Positions 27,543 to 34,961 of a stretch of 60,520 nt of DNA are shown here, piece after piece. Positions within the stretch are counted from its first letter, which is position 1. Every line of letters begins with the position of its first letter. The position numbers were made by a program, and so were the translations under genes. The notes under the pieces were generated by a model, which worked only from the letters and a program-made list of their open reading frames with translations, was not told the DNA's origin and searched no databases. Source of the DNA: Salinisphaeraceae bacterium. GTDB lineage: Bacteria; Pseudomonadota; Gammaproteobacteria; Nevskiales; Salinisphaeraceae. The stretch spans positions 1 to 60,520 of the forward strand of contig NYTH01000049.1 in assembly GCA_002683405.1 (NCBI GenBank), read 5' to 3'.

Positions 27543-27980
27543 ATGCTTCTCATGCAACAAATTTCCCAAACCTCTCGCGAAATAGCGCAAGCAATCAGTT
27601 CGGCGGGTGGCCGGGGATATCTGATCGAGGAAGAGCTCGGTCATGATTCGCTCAACGAGTACTGGCAGCAAACCGGCGAGTCCCCGCATGCCTCGCCAGA
27701 TGCCTATGCGGAATCTGTGCTCGCCATTTTTGATGAGATCATCATTCCTGTGATCCTGCCAGAGATTGAGCGTCGCGCAGAGGAAGAGCTCGAGAATTGG
27801 GTGGACGACGGCTGTGATGCCAGCAGCGACCCCTCCGAAATAATCGACTACTACGGCCGTCCGGCGAGCTATAGCGGCCTGAGAACCATGCTGGCGACTG
27901 TCGATCGCGAGCATGTGCGTGCAGCCGCGCATGCGGAGGCGGTAGCGTCACGAGACGAACAGTTTAGTGCGGCCCTCTGA
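27543..27980 (+). CDS. hypothetical acidic protein
   Basis: A 145-residue, Asp/Glu-rich protein with no recognised family. A central helical segment (EIIIPVILPEIERRAEEELENWVDDG) is the most regular part. The plus strand is chosen over the overlapping minus-strand frame because its composition is acidic and helical like a soluble protein, while the other is Arg/Leu-rich. The ribosome site is weak, and an in-frame ATG 9 bp downstream is a possible start. It lies between the restriction operon and a toxin-antitoxin pair. Confidence 0.5.
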   Translation: MLLMQQISQTSREIAQAISSAGGRGYLIEEELGHDSLNEYWQQTGESPHASPDAYAESVLAIFDEIIIPVILPEIERRAEEELENWVDDGCDASSDPSEIIDYYGRPASYSGLRTMLATVDREHVRAAAHAEAVASRDEQFSAAL

Positions 27981-28046
27981 ATACTAAACCGGTGGCGCTG
28001 GATGGATCCGCATGCCTATCGGTCACCACAAGCCTAGCATCACGGA

Positions 28047-28325
28047 TCAGGGCCACTGCTGCCGCTGATGCAACACGCGCAGCACGTAGGCATCGATGTC
28101 GACCAGCTCATAGACCAGGACGAACGGGTATGGGCGGAGCACAAGCTCCCGCGTCGGCTCCACACGCCCGACCCGACCAATCTTGCTGTGTTCATCGAGC
28201 ACGGCTGCCTGGTCCCGGATGCGGGCGATTACCTGGCGCGCCAGTTTTACATCCTCGGCCTCGGCAAAATACTCGAAGATCGCGACCAGGTCGGTCTCGG
28301 CTGGCCGAGTGAATCTGACTGTCAT
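28047..28325 (-). CDS. ParE/RelE-superfamily toxin
   Basis: 92 residues with the compact RelE/ParE fold: N-terminal RFTRPAETDLVAIFEYF, the loop IGRVGRVEPTRELVLRPYPFVLVYEL and the C-terminal YVLRVLHQRQQWP. That C-terminal pattern is typical of ParE-type gyrase poisons and of the related plasmid-stabilisation family. It overlaps the upstream antitoxin gene by 4 bp (ATGA). No truncation is visible, so unlike the pair at 15 kb the toxin appears functional. Confidence 0.9.
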   Translation of the reverse strand: MTVRFTRPAETDLVAIFEYFAEAEDVKLARQVIARIRDQAAVLDEHSKIGRVGRVEPTRELVLRPYPFVLVYELVDIDAYVLRVLHQRQQWP

Positions 28326-28777
28326 TTAACATCTGCGGCCTCTGCCGCGGCCGCGCGCGCATCGAGCCGGGCGAACACGTCATCGATGTCAGAAACCTCC
28401 CCTGCTTCCACAGCAGCCTGGCCGGCAGCCACTTGCTCACGAAACCAGCGATCGTAATCCAGCGCCTGGTGGGCCTCTTTCAATTTCTTCGATGCGTCCG
28501 GCCGGCGAGCCCGGGCCTGGCCCAGTGCCGCCAACTGCCGGGCATCACAGCGCAACTCATGGATCCCGATCTTGTCCAGGTAGCGGATCGCACTGTCGGC
28601 GTTCGCCCAGCGCCGCACCTGGCCGGTTTTCGCCGCCAGCGGAAACTGCGAGCGATTGACCTGGACGACGATCGCCCAGCCCTCGGGCTCAGCAACCAGG
28701 ACCGCGTTGGCGACCGTGCCGGCGCGCACGAGCTTCTTCAGGGTGCTGTGATCAACAGAATCCGTGTATCGGCTCAT
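28322..28777 (-). CDS. antitoxin of the ParE-type pair
   Basis: 151 residues from ATG 28777 (MSRYTDSVDHS). The start is placed downstream of an operator-like palindrome at 28802-28817; an in-frame ATG at 28831 would put that operator inside the gene. The sequence has an N-terminal part with WAIVVQVNRSQFPLAAK and a C-terminal helical tail (HQALDYDRWFREQVAAGQAAVEAGEVSDIDDVF) like the toxin-binding tails of PaaA/ParD antitoxins. It is unusually long for a ParD protein, and the N-terminal domain is not a plain RHH. It is paired by overlap with the toxin. Confidence 0.75.
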   Translation of the reverse strand: MSRYTDSVDHSTLKKLVRAGTVANAVLVAEPEGWAIVVQVNRSQFPLAAKTGQVRRWANADSAIRYLDKIGIHELRCDARQLAALGQARARRPDASKKLKEAHQALDYDRWFREQVAAGQAAVEAGEVSDIDDVFARLDARAAAAEAADVK

Positions 28778-28801
28778 ATCGGGCGCGTCTTTTTTGTTGA
28801 A

Positions 28802-28817
28802 ACTATTCCCGAATAGT
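28802..28817. promoter_or_regulatory. probable toxin-antitoxin operator
   Basis: A palindrome with 7-bp arms ACTATTC/GAATAGT around CC, located 25 bp upstream of the chosen antitoxin start. This is the normal position for an autoregulatory site. Confidence 0.6.
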
Positions 28818-28964
28818 AACAAAGCGGGCAATTCGTCGTTGAGGCTTGCTCGCTCGCTTTGTCATAAGACCGGTTACGCAAATATCTGGTTGTCGATTTC
28901 ACTGCTTACCAGGCGTGTTTTTTGTGACACATGAGTCACTGTTAACAACAAAACGAGGCCAGTC

Positions 28965-29318
28965 ATGTTTTCTATGCCGACCCTACCGACGACCACCCTG
29001 CCCGCCCACCGCGACGAGGCGACCAAGCTCGCCGTCGCCGGGCTGCACAAGCTGGTGGCTTGCGGCCGCGGCGATACGGGCGGTTCCGAAGCGTGTCGCG
29101 CGATCATCCTGGCCTGCTACAACGGCAGCGAAAACCCGCTCGATCTCAGCGAGCTGCGCCGGCTCGATTTTGACTTGACCGTCGCGGCGTTCCACGTAAT
29201 CCACAAAAGCTCAAACCATCTGGATGAAGAGATCCACAACTGGGACCCCGAGCTGACGTCGACGATCCGGGGCTGGGCCGGCGAAGCGCATCAGCGGCGC
29301 CAGGCCGCAGGGGCCTGA
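28965..29318 (+). CDS. DUF7673-like plasmid-type protein
   Basis: 117 residues preceded by ACGAGG. The central part (KLAVAGLHKLVACGRGDTGGSEACRAIILACYNG, described here only by its Gly-Asp-Thr-Gly core) and LSELRRLDFDLTVAAFHVI resemble small proteins found on plasmids and integrative elements that are now grouped as DUF7673. Function is unknown. A small inverted repeat GTGAC/GTCAC at 28924-28939 lies upstream. The next gene begins 1 bp after its stop, so the two are co-transcribed. Confidence 0.6.
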   Translation: MFSMPTLPTTTLPAHRDEATKLAVAGLHKLVACGRGDTGGSEACRAIILACYNGSENPLDLSELRRLDFDLTVAAFHVIHKSSNHLDEEIHNWDPELTSTIRGWAGEAHQRRQAAGA

Positions 29319-29319
29319 G

Positions 29320-29490
29320 ATGCAGGAGTCAAACACCGAGAAGCGCAGCCAGGTCGTCCACGTGCGTGTGGATTCAGACCTCAAGCGCCGGTTCGACGCG
29401 GCGATAAGCCGTGACCCGGAAATGACGGCAGCGCGAAAAATCCGCGAGCTGATGCGCGCTTTTGTCGAGAAAAGTGAGCCAGGCGGATGA
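29320..29490 (+). CDS. small ribbon-helix-helix protein
   Basis: A 56-residue protein with one beta strand VVHVRVDSDLKRRFDAA followed by two helices, ending REL-MRAFVEK. This is the pattern of CopG/Arc-type regulators and plasmid accessory proteins. It starts 1 bp after the DUF7673-like gene. Three palindromic repeats with 50-bp spacing start 29 bp after its stop and are candidate binding sites (inference). Confidence 0.7.
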   Translation: MQESNTEKRSQVVHVRVDSDLKRRFDAAISRDPEMTAARKIRELMRAFVEKSEPGG

Positions 29491-29510
29491 TTTGATCAGC
29501 ATCAGTTAAG

Positions 29511-29660
29511 AATCCATCTGTGCGACCACGCGCAGTCCGCGGGCAACAGGGTGCAAATGACTCATGGGTGTGCGAGCCCGCACAGTTGCCTGACGGCTGT
29601 TCGCTCCACGAATCCAGCTGTGCGAGCTCGCACAGTCCACGGGCAGGCGGACTGTTGATG
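29511..29660. repeat. three palindromic iterons with 50-bp period
   Basis: 16-bp sites begin at 29519, 29569 and 29619. The third is a perfect palindrome (TGTGCGAGCTCGCACA), the second differs at one central base, and the first is degenerate. The first and third 50-bp units also share AATCCA before and GGGCA after the site, so they are copies of a longer unit. They resemble plasmid iterons or parS/RHH operators and follow a RHH gene. Confidence 0.75.
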
Positions 29661-29777
29661 GCGCACGCTTGCCACCCATTCTCGGCTGGCATAGCGGCGG
29701 CCAGCCGGCGGCTCGGGCGGAAACTCGTCCGGGCCCGAGCAGGTGGCTTCGAAATCAACAATCAATATCGGTCTCAT
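29562..29777 (-). pseudogene. truncated DnaQ-like 3'-5' exonuclease start
   Basis: ATG 29777 follows AAGAGG and encodes MRPILIVDFEATCSGPDEF, the first motif (DxE) of DEDD-type exonucleases. After about 24 codons the sequence changes to Arg/Gln-rich non-family sequence, and the remaining catalytic motifs are absent. It starts 17 bp after the metallophosphoesterase stop, so it was the fourth gene of that operon. The break near 29700 is a likely edge of the inserted island. Confidence 0.7.
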
Positions 29778-29793
29778 GGTGTATCACGCCTCT

Positions 29794-30552
29794 TCAGGTC
29801 TCTATACAGATATCCTTGCGGAATCCGGTGTACTCATCGGGATAGCCCATCTGATTGCTCAGCGCCCAGGTGGTCCCGTTTCCGGTGTTAATCCGCTGAC
29901 TGTCCGAGTAATGGTTGTGGCCATAAATCCAGAGCGGCACCGCATCCCCCATCAGGTACTCGAGGTCACTGGTGAAGTACGGCGTCTTCTCGTCACCGCG
30001 GCCGAAGCTCGGATGAATCAGCCTGGGTGAAGGCACGAAGTGCGTGACCACGATCGCCGGATCGTTTTCGTCCAGTTTCGATTCCAGCCACTTGCGACTG
30101 CCGGTGTACCAGTGCGCCATCCCACCGGCCGTGACCACCCTTCCGCCATAGCGGATCATCCGGAAGTCCGCCAGGCGGTTCTGGGCGATAGCGGCCGAGA
30201 CGTATGGCGGCTCGGGCCCCAGCGAGAAATCCGTCCAGAGCGTGCAGCCGAGAAACCGGCGTCCGTCGATGCGGGCCTCATCGTTTTCCAGCAAGTGGAC
30301 GCCCAGGTATTCGGCACAGGCCCGGGCATCGTCGATCAGCAACCCGGCCTCCTGTCGATAAAACTCGTGATTGCCCAGTACATAGATCACCGGCTGATCA
30401 AAGGTCTTACTCGCCCACTCGATACCCTTCACCCCGGCGTGAATATCACCGGCGAGCACCACGACGTCGCAATCGACATCGTTGACGATGCCGGCGTCTT
30501 CCGGAGATTGGTAGAACTCCAGGTGCAGGTCACTCAGTACGCGCAGTCTCAT
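29794..30552 (-). CDS. calcineurin-like metallophosphoesterase
   Basis: 252 residues with the metallophosphoesterase motifs in order: SDLHLEF at 7-13, VLAGDIH at about 33, LGNHEFY at about 59, VTHFVPSP near 168 and YGHNH near 212. These bind two metal ions. Members of this soluble group hydrolyse phosphodiesters or nucleotides; the substrate is unknown. It overlaps the HAD gene upstream by 4 bp and is followed by the truncated exonuclease, in a four-gene operon. Confidence 0.92.
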   Translation of the reverse strand: MRLRVLSDLHLEFYQSPEDAGIVNDVDCDVVVLAGDIHAGVKGIEWASKTFDQPVIYVLGNHEFYRQEAGLLIDDARACAEYLGVHLLENDEARIDGRRFLGCTLWTDFSLGPEPPYVSAAIAQNRLADFRMIRYGGRVVTAGGMAHWYTGSRKWLESKLDENDPAIVVTHFVPSPRLIHPSFGRGDEKTPYFTSDLEYLMGDAVPLWIYGHNHYSDSQRINTGNGTTWALSNQMGYPDEYTGFRKDICIET

Positions 30553-31172
30553 GGCAGTAAATCCAGTAGTGGGCGCAGCGTGGTCAAGCCACGCGGCGGC
30601 TCGCCGCGCCGGTCGATTTGAACAGCCTGCAGTCCGGCATTCCGGGCCCCGCGCACATCGGATCTGGCGCCATCCCCCACCATCAGCAGGGATTGCGGCG
30701 GCAAGCCCAGTGCCTCGCCCGCCGCCCGGAATGCCGCCGGATCCGGCTTCGTGACGCCGAGCGCGGCGCTGACCAGGACGGCTGTTGTCCAGGGTGCAAC
30801 CAGTCCCGCAATCACCGGCCCGTCGACGGCAGGCGCATTGGACAGGATGGCCATGGGGTAGCCGCGCCGCAGCAGCTCATCGAGTACCGGGGCCACGTCG
30901 TCATACAGCCGGTTGGTTTGCAGGCGCTCGTGCTCCATGGCCCGGAACTGTTCCGGTGTCGGGGCGGTATCGGCTTCCCCGATTTGCAGCAGCTGCGCGT
31001 CGGAGAGCTCACCGCGCATCCGGGCCTTGCGCACCGTCCGTTTCTGCTGCCGGTCCAGAGACCGGTGCCAGTACAAGATGCGCCCCTGGGGCTGACCCCG
31101 CATGAGCGTGCCGTAGGCGTCGAAGACCAGGCCCCTGATGCGGCCTGCGTCAATGTTTTGCGGGTCACTCAT
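30549..31172 (-). CDS. HAD-superfamily hydrolase
   Basis: 207 residues. HAD motif I is FDAYGTL at about 17-23 (nucleophile Asp then Tyr-Gly, as in haloacid dehalogenase-like members), motif II is LSNAP near 108, motif III the Lys in TKPDP near 139, and motif IV is MVGDGARSD near 163. It is likely a phosphatase for small phosphorylated compounds. It overlaps the phosphatase gene upstream and the metallophosphoesterase gene downstream by 4 bp each (ATGA), so expression is tightly coupled. Confidence 0.9.
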   Translation of the reverse strand: MSDPQNIDAGRIRGLVFDAYGTLMRGQPQGRILYWHRSLDRQQKRTVRKARMRGELSDAQLLQIGEADTAPTPEQFRAMEHERLQTNRLYDDVAPVLDELLRRGYPMAILSNAPAVDGPVIAGLVAPWTTAVLVSAALGVTKPDPAAFRAAGEALGLPPQSLLMVGDGARSDVRGARNAGLQAVQIDRRGEPPRGLTTLRPLLDLLP

Positions 31173-31975
31173 GGCCGGTTCCAGCCCTCGTCGATGTGGG
31201 CGCCGTCACCGCTCACCGTCCAGACGCGTCCGTTTATGCCCAGCTCGGCGAGGCTCGGCCCGCCGCCCTCGTAACCGGCATTGGTATCCATCCAGCGGGT
31301 ATTGCCCAGGGATATGGGGCTGTCATGGGCGGTGTGCCCGATGTAGACCAGGTCCACGGTATCCACCTGCGGGGAACCGTCGTATGACCACCCATCCTGC
31401 TCATCGAACCGGATTCGCCGAGCCATACTCCGGTCCCAGACCAGCCGCTCCAGGTTTTCCGGTGTATCCGCAGACCAGTGCTCGGGGTCCAGCAGAACCC
31501 GCGTCTCCTGCCAGCTACCCTCGAAGGGCTGCGCATGGATAAGCCCGGCAATGCCGCCGTCGGGCAAGGCCACTTCCATGGCATAGGGCAGACGCGAGAT
31601 ATCGAAGTAGATCGTGTCCTGATCCGACGGCATCAGGTGCAGAAACCACTCGCCTCCGTTTTGCAGCCAGGTGTGAGTAGCGGCCATATCCACCGGCGCC
31701 TGCTCCACCATGTGGGCGCCCTTGAGCAGCATGTAATCGTGGTTGCCGCGGATGGCGTGAAACCAGGGCTGGACCAGGAATTCGGAGACCCGCTCGCTTT
31801 CCGGGCCGCGGTCTACGAGGTCGCCCAGCGAAAACAGCCGATCCACGGACTCATCGAATTCGACATGGGCCAGCAGAATCTGCAGCAGCGAGAAACAGCC
31901 ATGCAGGTCGCCCACGACGAAATCGCGGCCGTCGATATTGGGGTCGAATCGGCGCATCAGTTTAACGGTGCTCAT
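31169..31975 (-). CDS. lambda-type (PrpA/ApaH-like) metallophosphatase
   Basis: 268 residues from ATG 31975. Metal-binding motifs are GDLHG at about 22-26, GDLVDRG at about 49-55 and GNHDYM at about 76-81, and His in GHTAHDS follows, as in bacteriophage-lambda-type Ser/Thr phosphatases and Ap4A hydrolases. The start is chosen because it overlaps the stop of a 25-codon leader ORF with a good ribosome site. It is the first enzyme of an operon with HAD, metallophosphoesterase and truncated exonuclease genes. Confidence 0.88.
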   Translation of the reverse strand: MSTVKLMRRFDPNIDGRDFVVGDLHGCFSLLQILLAHVEFDESVDRLFSLGDLVDRGPESERVSEFLVQPWFHAIRGNHDYMLLKGAHMVEQAPVDMAATHTWLQNGGEWFLHLMPSDQDTIYFDISRLPYAMEVALPDGGIAGLIHAQPFEGSWQETRVLLDPEHWSADTPENLERLVWDRSMARRIRFDEQDGWSYDGSPQVDTVDLVYIGHTAHDSPISLGNTRWMDTNAGYEGGGPSLAELGINGRVWTVSGDGAHIDEGWNRP

Positions 31976-32049
31976 GGCGGACTTGCCCGGCCCCGGACGG
32001 CCAGCGTGGTGAGGGTCAGATGAGAGCGAGTTTCGATTCGGTTGATCAT
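31972..32049 (-). CDS. 25-residue leader ORF coupled to the phosphatase
   Basis: Starts at ATG 32049 after GGAG with a 6-bp spacer. It encodes a short basic, Thr/Leu-rich peptide (MINRIETRSHLTLTTL...) and ends in TGA overlapping the phosphatase ATG (ATGA). The phosphatase has no good ribosome site of its own, so translation is probably coupled through this leader. The peptide has no recognised relative. Confidence 0.55.
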   Translation of the reverse strand: MINRIETRSHLTLTTLAVRGRASPP

Positions 32050-32067
32050 TGATTTCTCCGGTGCAAC

Positions 32068-32094
32068 AAAAAAGCCCTGGCGGTGCCAGGGCTT
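32068..32094 (-). terminator. intrinsic terminator in the phosphatase operon leader
   Basis: A perfect 10-bp stem AAGCCCTGGC/GCCAGGGCTT with a 3-nt loop followed by a run of T on the minus strand. It stands between the upstream leader and the phosphatase coding sequence, so transcripts must read through it. Confidence 0.85.
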
Positions 32095-32230
32095 GAAGAA
32101 ATCGATAATCGGTTTGTTTCAATCCTGGCGGGTTGGCCTGCCAGGTGAAATAGACACAGACAGGCTAGCGGGCGCGAATGACCTCGCGCTCGGTAATGAG
32201 CTTCGCTAGCTGTTTAAGTGTCTGCGTCAT
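32068..32230 (-). promoter_or_regulatory. possible transcription attenuator with 21-residue leader peptide
   Basis: Reading the minus strand: an ORF from 32230 to 32165 (MTQTLKQLAKLITEREVIRAR), then segment 1 CCTGGC (32145-32140), segment 2 GCCAGG (32129-32124), segment 3 CCCTGGC and segment 4 GCCAGGG followed by T's. Pairs 1:2, 2:3 and 3:4 are mutually exclusive, the normal attenuator plan. The peptide has three CGC Arg codons in its last seven but no strong amino-acid run, and its ribosome site is weak. Confidence 0.45.
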
Positions 32231-33273
32231 GAGGCGGAGCCTACCCCGGTGAGAGGGGGTGGCGCAAAAGAGGCTGTCAAGACTTTGGGCAAGAATGATG
32301 GGGAAATGCGTTATGCCGTGTGCGATGCGCTCGTGCGCGAAAAAACGATAACAACGATCAATTGCTCGGTTTCTGCATGAAAATGCCGCGAGTTCGGGCC
32401 GACCTGAGACATGACTGGTTTGGCGTTCACTGAGTTAAGTGAGCGTGTGCAGACCTTCTCGGCCCGTGATGGCTGAGGACGATGTCGTTCGAATGGCTGC
32501 CTTGCCAGTAATGGAAATTCATGCCAAACCCTTCGCCAACTAGCCTGGCTCGCAAGGCGCCAATCGATAGTGGACCAAAAAAAAAAGGGGACGCCAGAAC
32601 CAAAAACCTTGGCACTACCTTGCCGACGAAACGGGTAATGGGTATCACCCGTCGCGGTTGCCCTTTCGATGTCGGCGCATGTTGGCGGCCTTGATGTGAT
32701 TGAGTTGCTTGCTCACATGGGTGGCCTAGTTGGCTGGCAATCCGTTGCGAACCCGTCACGGTTGAAAACCTAGCTGCACTGCGACTGAATCTGGGGATCA
32801 GCTCGCAGCCCACAGCGAACTAGAAATCCAGTTCAGCAACCCGCGCGTCTGGAAACACATCGCGGCATTTCCTGGCGCCACACAATCTCCGCCAGATCGT
32901 CCCGAGGCACGCCACGACAATGGCTTGGTTGTGCCGCGACGTTTCGATTCAGTCTTCTAGCGTCTAACCAATGTTGCGGTAGACGCGATGCTTATGGCCG
33001 ACCCCGCGCTAGGCGCTGAACAAATTTGTGATCTCTTTCGTAAGTGTCCGCGCTAGCGAGACCGAACCCCGCCCTGGATCTAGGCCGAAGCGCTAATTGG
33101 GTTAGTGCCCAGATTGTGCCGCTGACGACCCCCGTCGAGGGTCCCGCCCGCATCGAGACGGTAGCCACGGCTATATTGGCTAGAGAGTAGCCACGTACGG
33201 GCAGACCCTCAATTTGCTAACGCATACAAAGACCTATAGTGACTTGGCAATCACAACGACAGGAGCTTATTTA
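32231..33273. other. about 1 kb with no recognisable gene
   Basis: No frame in it has convincing coding character. Minus-strand 32427-32813 is open for 128 codons but is Arg/Ser-rich with no domain. A run of ten A's near 32574 is followed by GGGGACGCCAG. It looks like decayed DNA at the edge of the phosphoesterase cluster, with the promoter of the ferritin-like gene near its end. Confidence 0.4.
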
Positions 33274-33762
33274 ATGCAAGCTGGAAACCTCAAGGAACTT
33301 TACGTACAGGCCTTGCAAGACATGTATAGCGGTGAGTGCATGTTGGTGGAGGCCCTCCCGGAGATGGCTAGCAATGCCGAGCACGCCGATCTCAAGACCG
33401 CGTTTGACGATCACCTCGAAGAAACAAAAACTCAAATAAAACGCTTGGAGGGCATATTTGGCGAGCTGGGGCAATCGCCCAATGGTGTCAAGTGTGCGGG
33501 CATCGAAGCCTTAACTAAGGAAGGCGAGGCCATCATGTCGGCAGGTCCCAGCAACGTTCGGGATGCAGCGATGATCGCGGTTGCGCAACGCGTGGAACAT
33601 TACGAGATCGCCACCTACGGAAGCCTGTGCACCTATGCCGAACTGCTGGATCGCAGAGGCGACCTGGATAAACTCAAGGAAACCCTGAGTGAAGAAAAGG
33701 AAGCTGACGGGAAGCTCAACTCGATCGCCAAAGAAGTTGTGAACCCGGCGGCTGCGGCATAG
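33274..33762 (+). CDS. YciE/DUF892 ferritin-like stress protein
   Basis: 162 residues from ATG 33274 after AGGAGC. A four-helix bundle of the DUF892 family: NLKELYVQALQDMYSGE has the first conserved Glu/Asp region, HLEETKTQIKRLE the second, and VEHYEIATYG the third. The conserved acidic and His residues form a di-metal site. YciE-type proteins are induced by osmotic and stationary-phase stress in enteric bacteria. The gene has its own terminator and begins a group of stress-type genes. Confidence 0.9.
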   Translation: MQAGNLKELYVQALQDMYSGECMLVEALPEMASNAEHADLKTAFDDHLEETKTQIKRLEGIFGELGQSPNGVKCAGIEALTKEGEAIMSAGPSNVRDAAMIAVAQRVEHYEIATYGSLCTYAELLDRRGDLDKLKETLSEEKEADGKLNSIAKEVVNPAAAA

Positions 33763-33777
33763 CCATGTTATTTGAGT

Positions 33778-33814
33778 AGTCGGGTGGCGACAGCACGTCG
33801 CCGCCTGACTTTTT
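33778..33814 (+). terminator. rho-independent terminator after the ferritin-like gene
   Basis: A 14-bp stem AGTCGGGTGGCGAC with GTCGCCGCCTGACT (two G-T pairs), loop AGCAC, followed by TTTTT. Confidence 0.9.
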
Positions 33815-34095
33815 CAATCATGAAATATGGTAAACGGAGGGCCGCGTATTGCGTAAAAAGCTTTCCAGCGATCTCTCCAGCGCCGGGGACCTTGAAATAA
33901 ACGCAAGCGGCCGTGCTCAGAGGTCTACCTGCACACAAACTTCCCTTAGAGAGCCGCCTGAGACCGGCTTCTCGGTGCTATATGGTTCGCTGGTGAACTG
34001 AGAGGGTTTCGGGGTGGAACGCCCGATATGGCCCGGCCTTGCCGGAATGCAGGCGGTTTCATCTTAATTCCTCGACCAACTTGAGGAGGATAGAA

Positions 34096-34344
34096 ATGGC
34101 AGACAGGGAAGCAAAGCGAATCAAAAACGTAGAGCAGTACGAGGCGCTGCGCGATCAGGGGGCTAGCAAACAAAAGGCTGCTCGAATTGCTAACGCGAAA
34201 AATCCGGGCAAGAAGGGCGGCAAAAATGATCCGTACGAAGAGTGGACCCGCGAAGAGCTTTATCAAAAAGCTCGTGAAATAGGCATTGAAGGTCGATCCA
34301 GCATGAACAAGGCTGATCTCAAGAAAGCTCTTCGCCGGGGATGA
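34096..34344 (+). CDS. DUF7218/Rho-N-like small basic protein
   Basis: 82 residues after a strong GAGGAGG site. The N-terminal half (KNVEQYEALRDQGASKQKAARIAN, then KNPGKKGGKND) matches small lysine-rich stress-associated proteins (DUF7218). The C-terminal half (WTREELYQKAREIGIEG, then MNKADLKKALRR) is a SAP/Rho-N-type helix-extended-helix motif that binds nucleic acid in other proteins. The role is unknown. Its neighbours are the YciE-type, dodecin and membrane stress genes. Confidence 0.75.
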   Translation: MADREAKRIKNVEQYEALRDQGASKQKAARIANAKNPGKKGGKNDPYEEWTREELYQKAREIGIEGRSSMNKADLKKALRRG

Positions 34345-34679
34345 GCGTGCCCTGGAACAAGCGCGAATCGATTGTGAAAACCATCAGCACGAGCGAAGGA
34401 ATTTGCAACAGACAACGGCCTTTGGACTCCGTCTGTAGTAGCACTCCCGGCCTCTCGTTACCCCGAACTGTCATCCTCCGGCCACCGGGCCGCTACCGAT
34501 CGCTGGAGGTATCAACCCTTCTTTCCACTGCTTTATCCAGAAAGCGGGGCTCGAATACGGCCCACAGAACTTACTCGCTGGTGGCAGGTTAATACCCGCA
34601 AAAAGTCCGAGCTAATGCGGATTGTCGAAAACGCATGCGGTTAATAAGCTCTCGATAAGGTTTACAGGGAGGTGAATCA
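34345..34679. other. gene-free stretch
   Basis: No gene recognised. The only long frame (34341-34592) is Ser/Arg-rich without family features. The last 12 bp (GGGAGGTGAATCA) are the ribosome site for the next gene. Confidence 0.4.
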
Positions 34680-34961
34680 GTGCAATTCAAAATCCTGCTT
34701 TTCACATTAATCAGCATTAGCATCGTGAGTTACGTTTGCCACGCATTTATAACCAAGAGAGCCTATGCGACGCCGATTGTGATTGGCGTTATGGGCTTAA
34801 TCTCAGGCTGGGCGTGCGTTTCGGCTTACCCGGGCGCAAATAATATCGCCGTATTCTTATGCGGTTACGGCGCAGTGCATCTGCCGGCTTTAGCCACCCT
34901 GATTCTGGAGCATCGATGGCAGAATAGCGCCGTGCTCGACAGGCATGGGCAAAATCTTTGA
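34680..34961 (+). CDS. small membrane protein, paralog of 58176-58442
   Basis: 93 residues with a GTG start after GGGAGG. Three hydrophobic segments (about 3-22, 30-50 and 55-78) and a basic start. The motif GAVHLPALATLILEHR aligns with AVVHLPALAILLIKRQ in the second small membrane protein at 58 kb, and both have a GW.C.S/A segment in the middle. No family name is known to me. Presence twice in one stress region suggests a shared envelope or osmotic role (inference). Confidence 0.65.
   Translation: MQFKILLFTLISISIVSYVCHAFITKRAYATPIVIGVMGLISGWACVSAYPGANNIAVFLCGYGAVHLPALATLILEHRWQNSAVLDRHGQNL

Noticed and set aside
27495-27932. 145-codon minus-strand frame overlapping the hypothetical gene at 27543
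   Set aside because: No domain and less protein-like composition than the acidic plus-strand frame, although neither is certain.
29511-29660. CRISPR array
   Set aside because: Only three repeats, palindromic, spaced by a constant 50 bp with spacers that are themselves related. No cas gene in the window.
32427-32813. 128-codon minus-strand frame
   Set aside because: Arg/Ser-rich, no domain, no ribosome site; listed as gene-free DNA.
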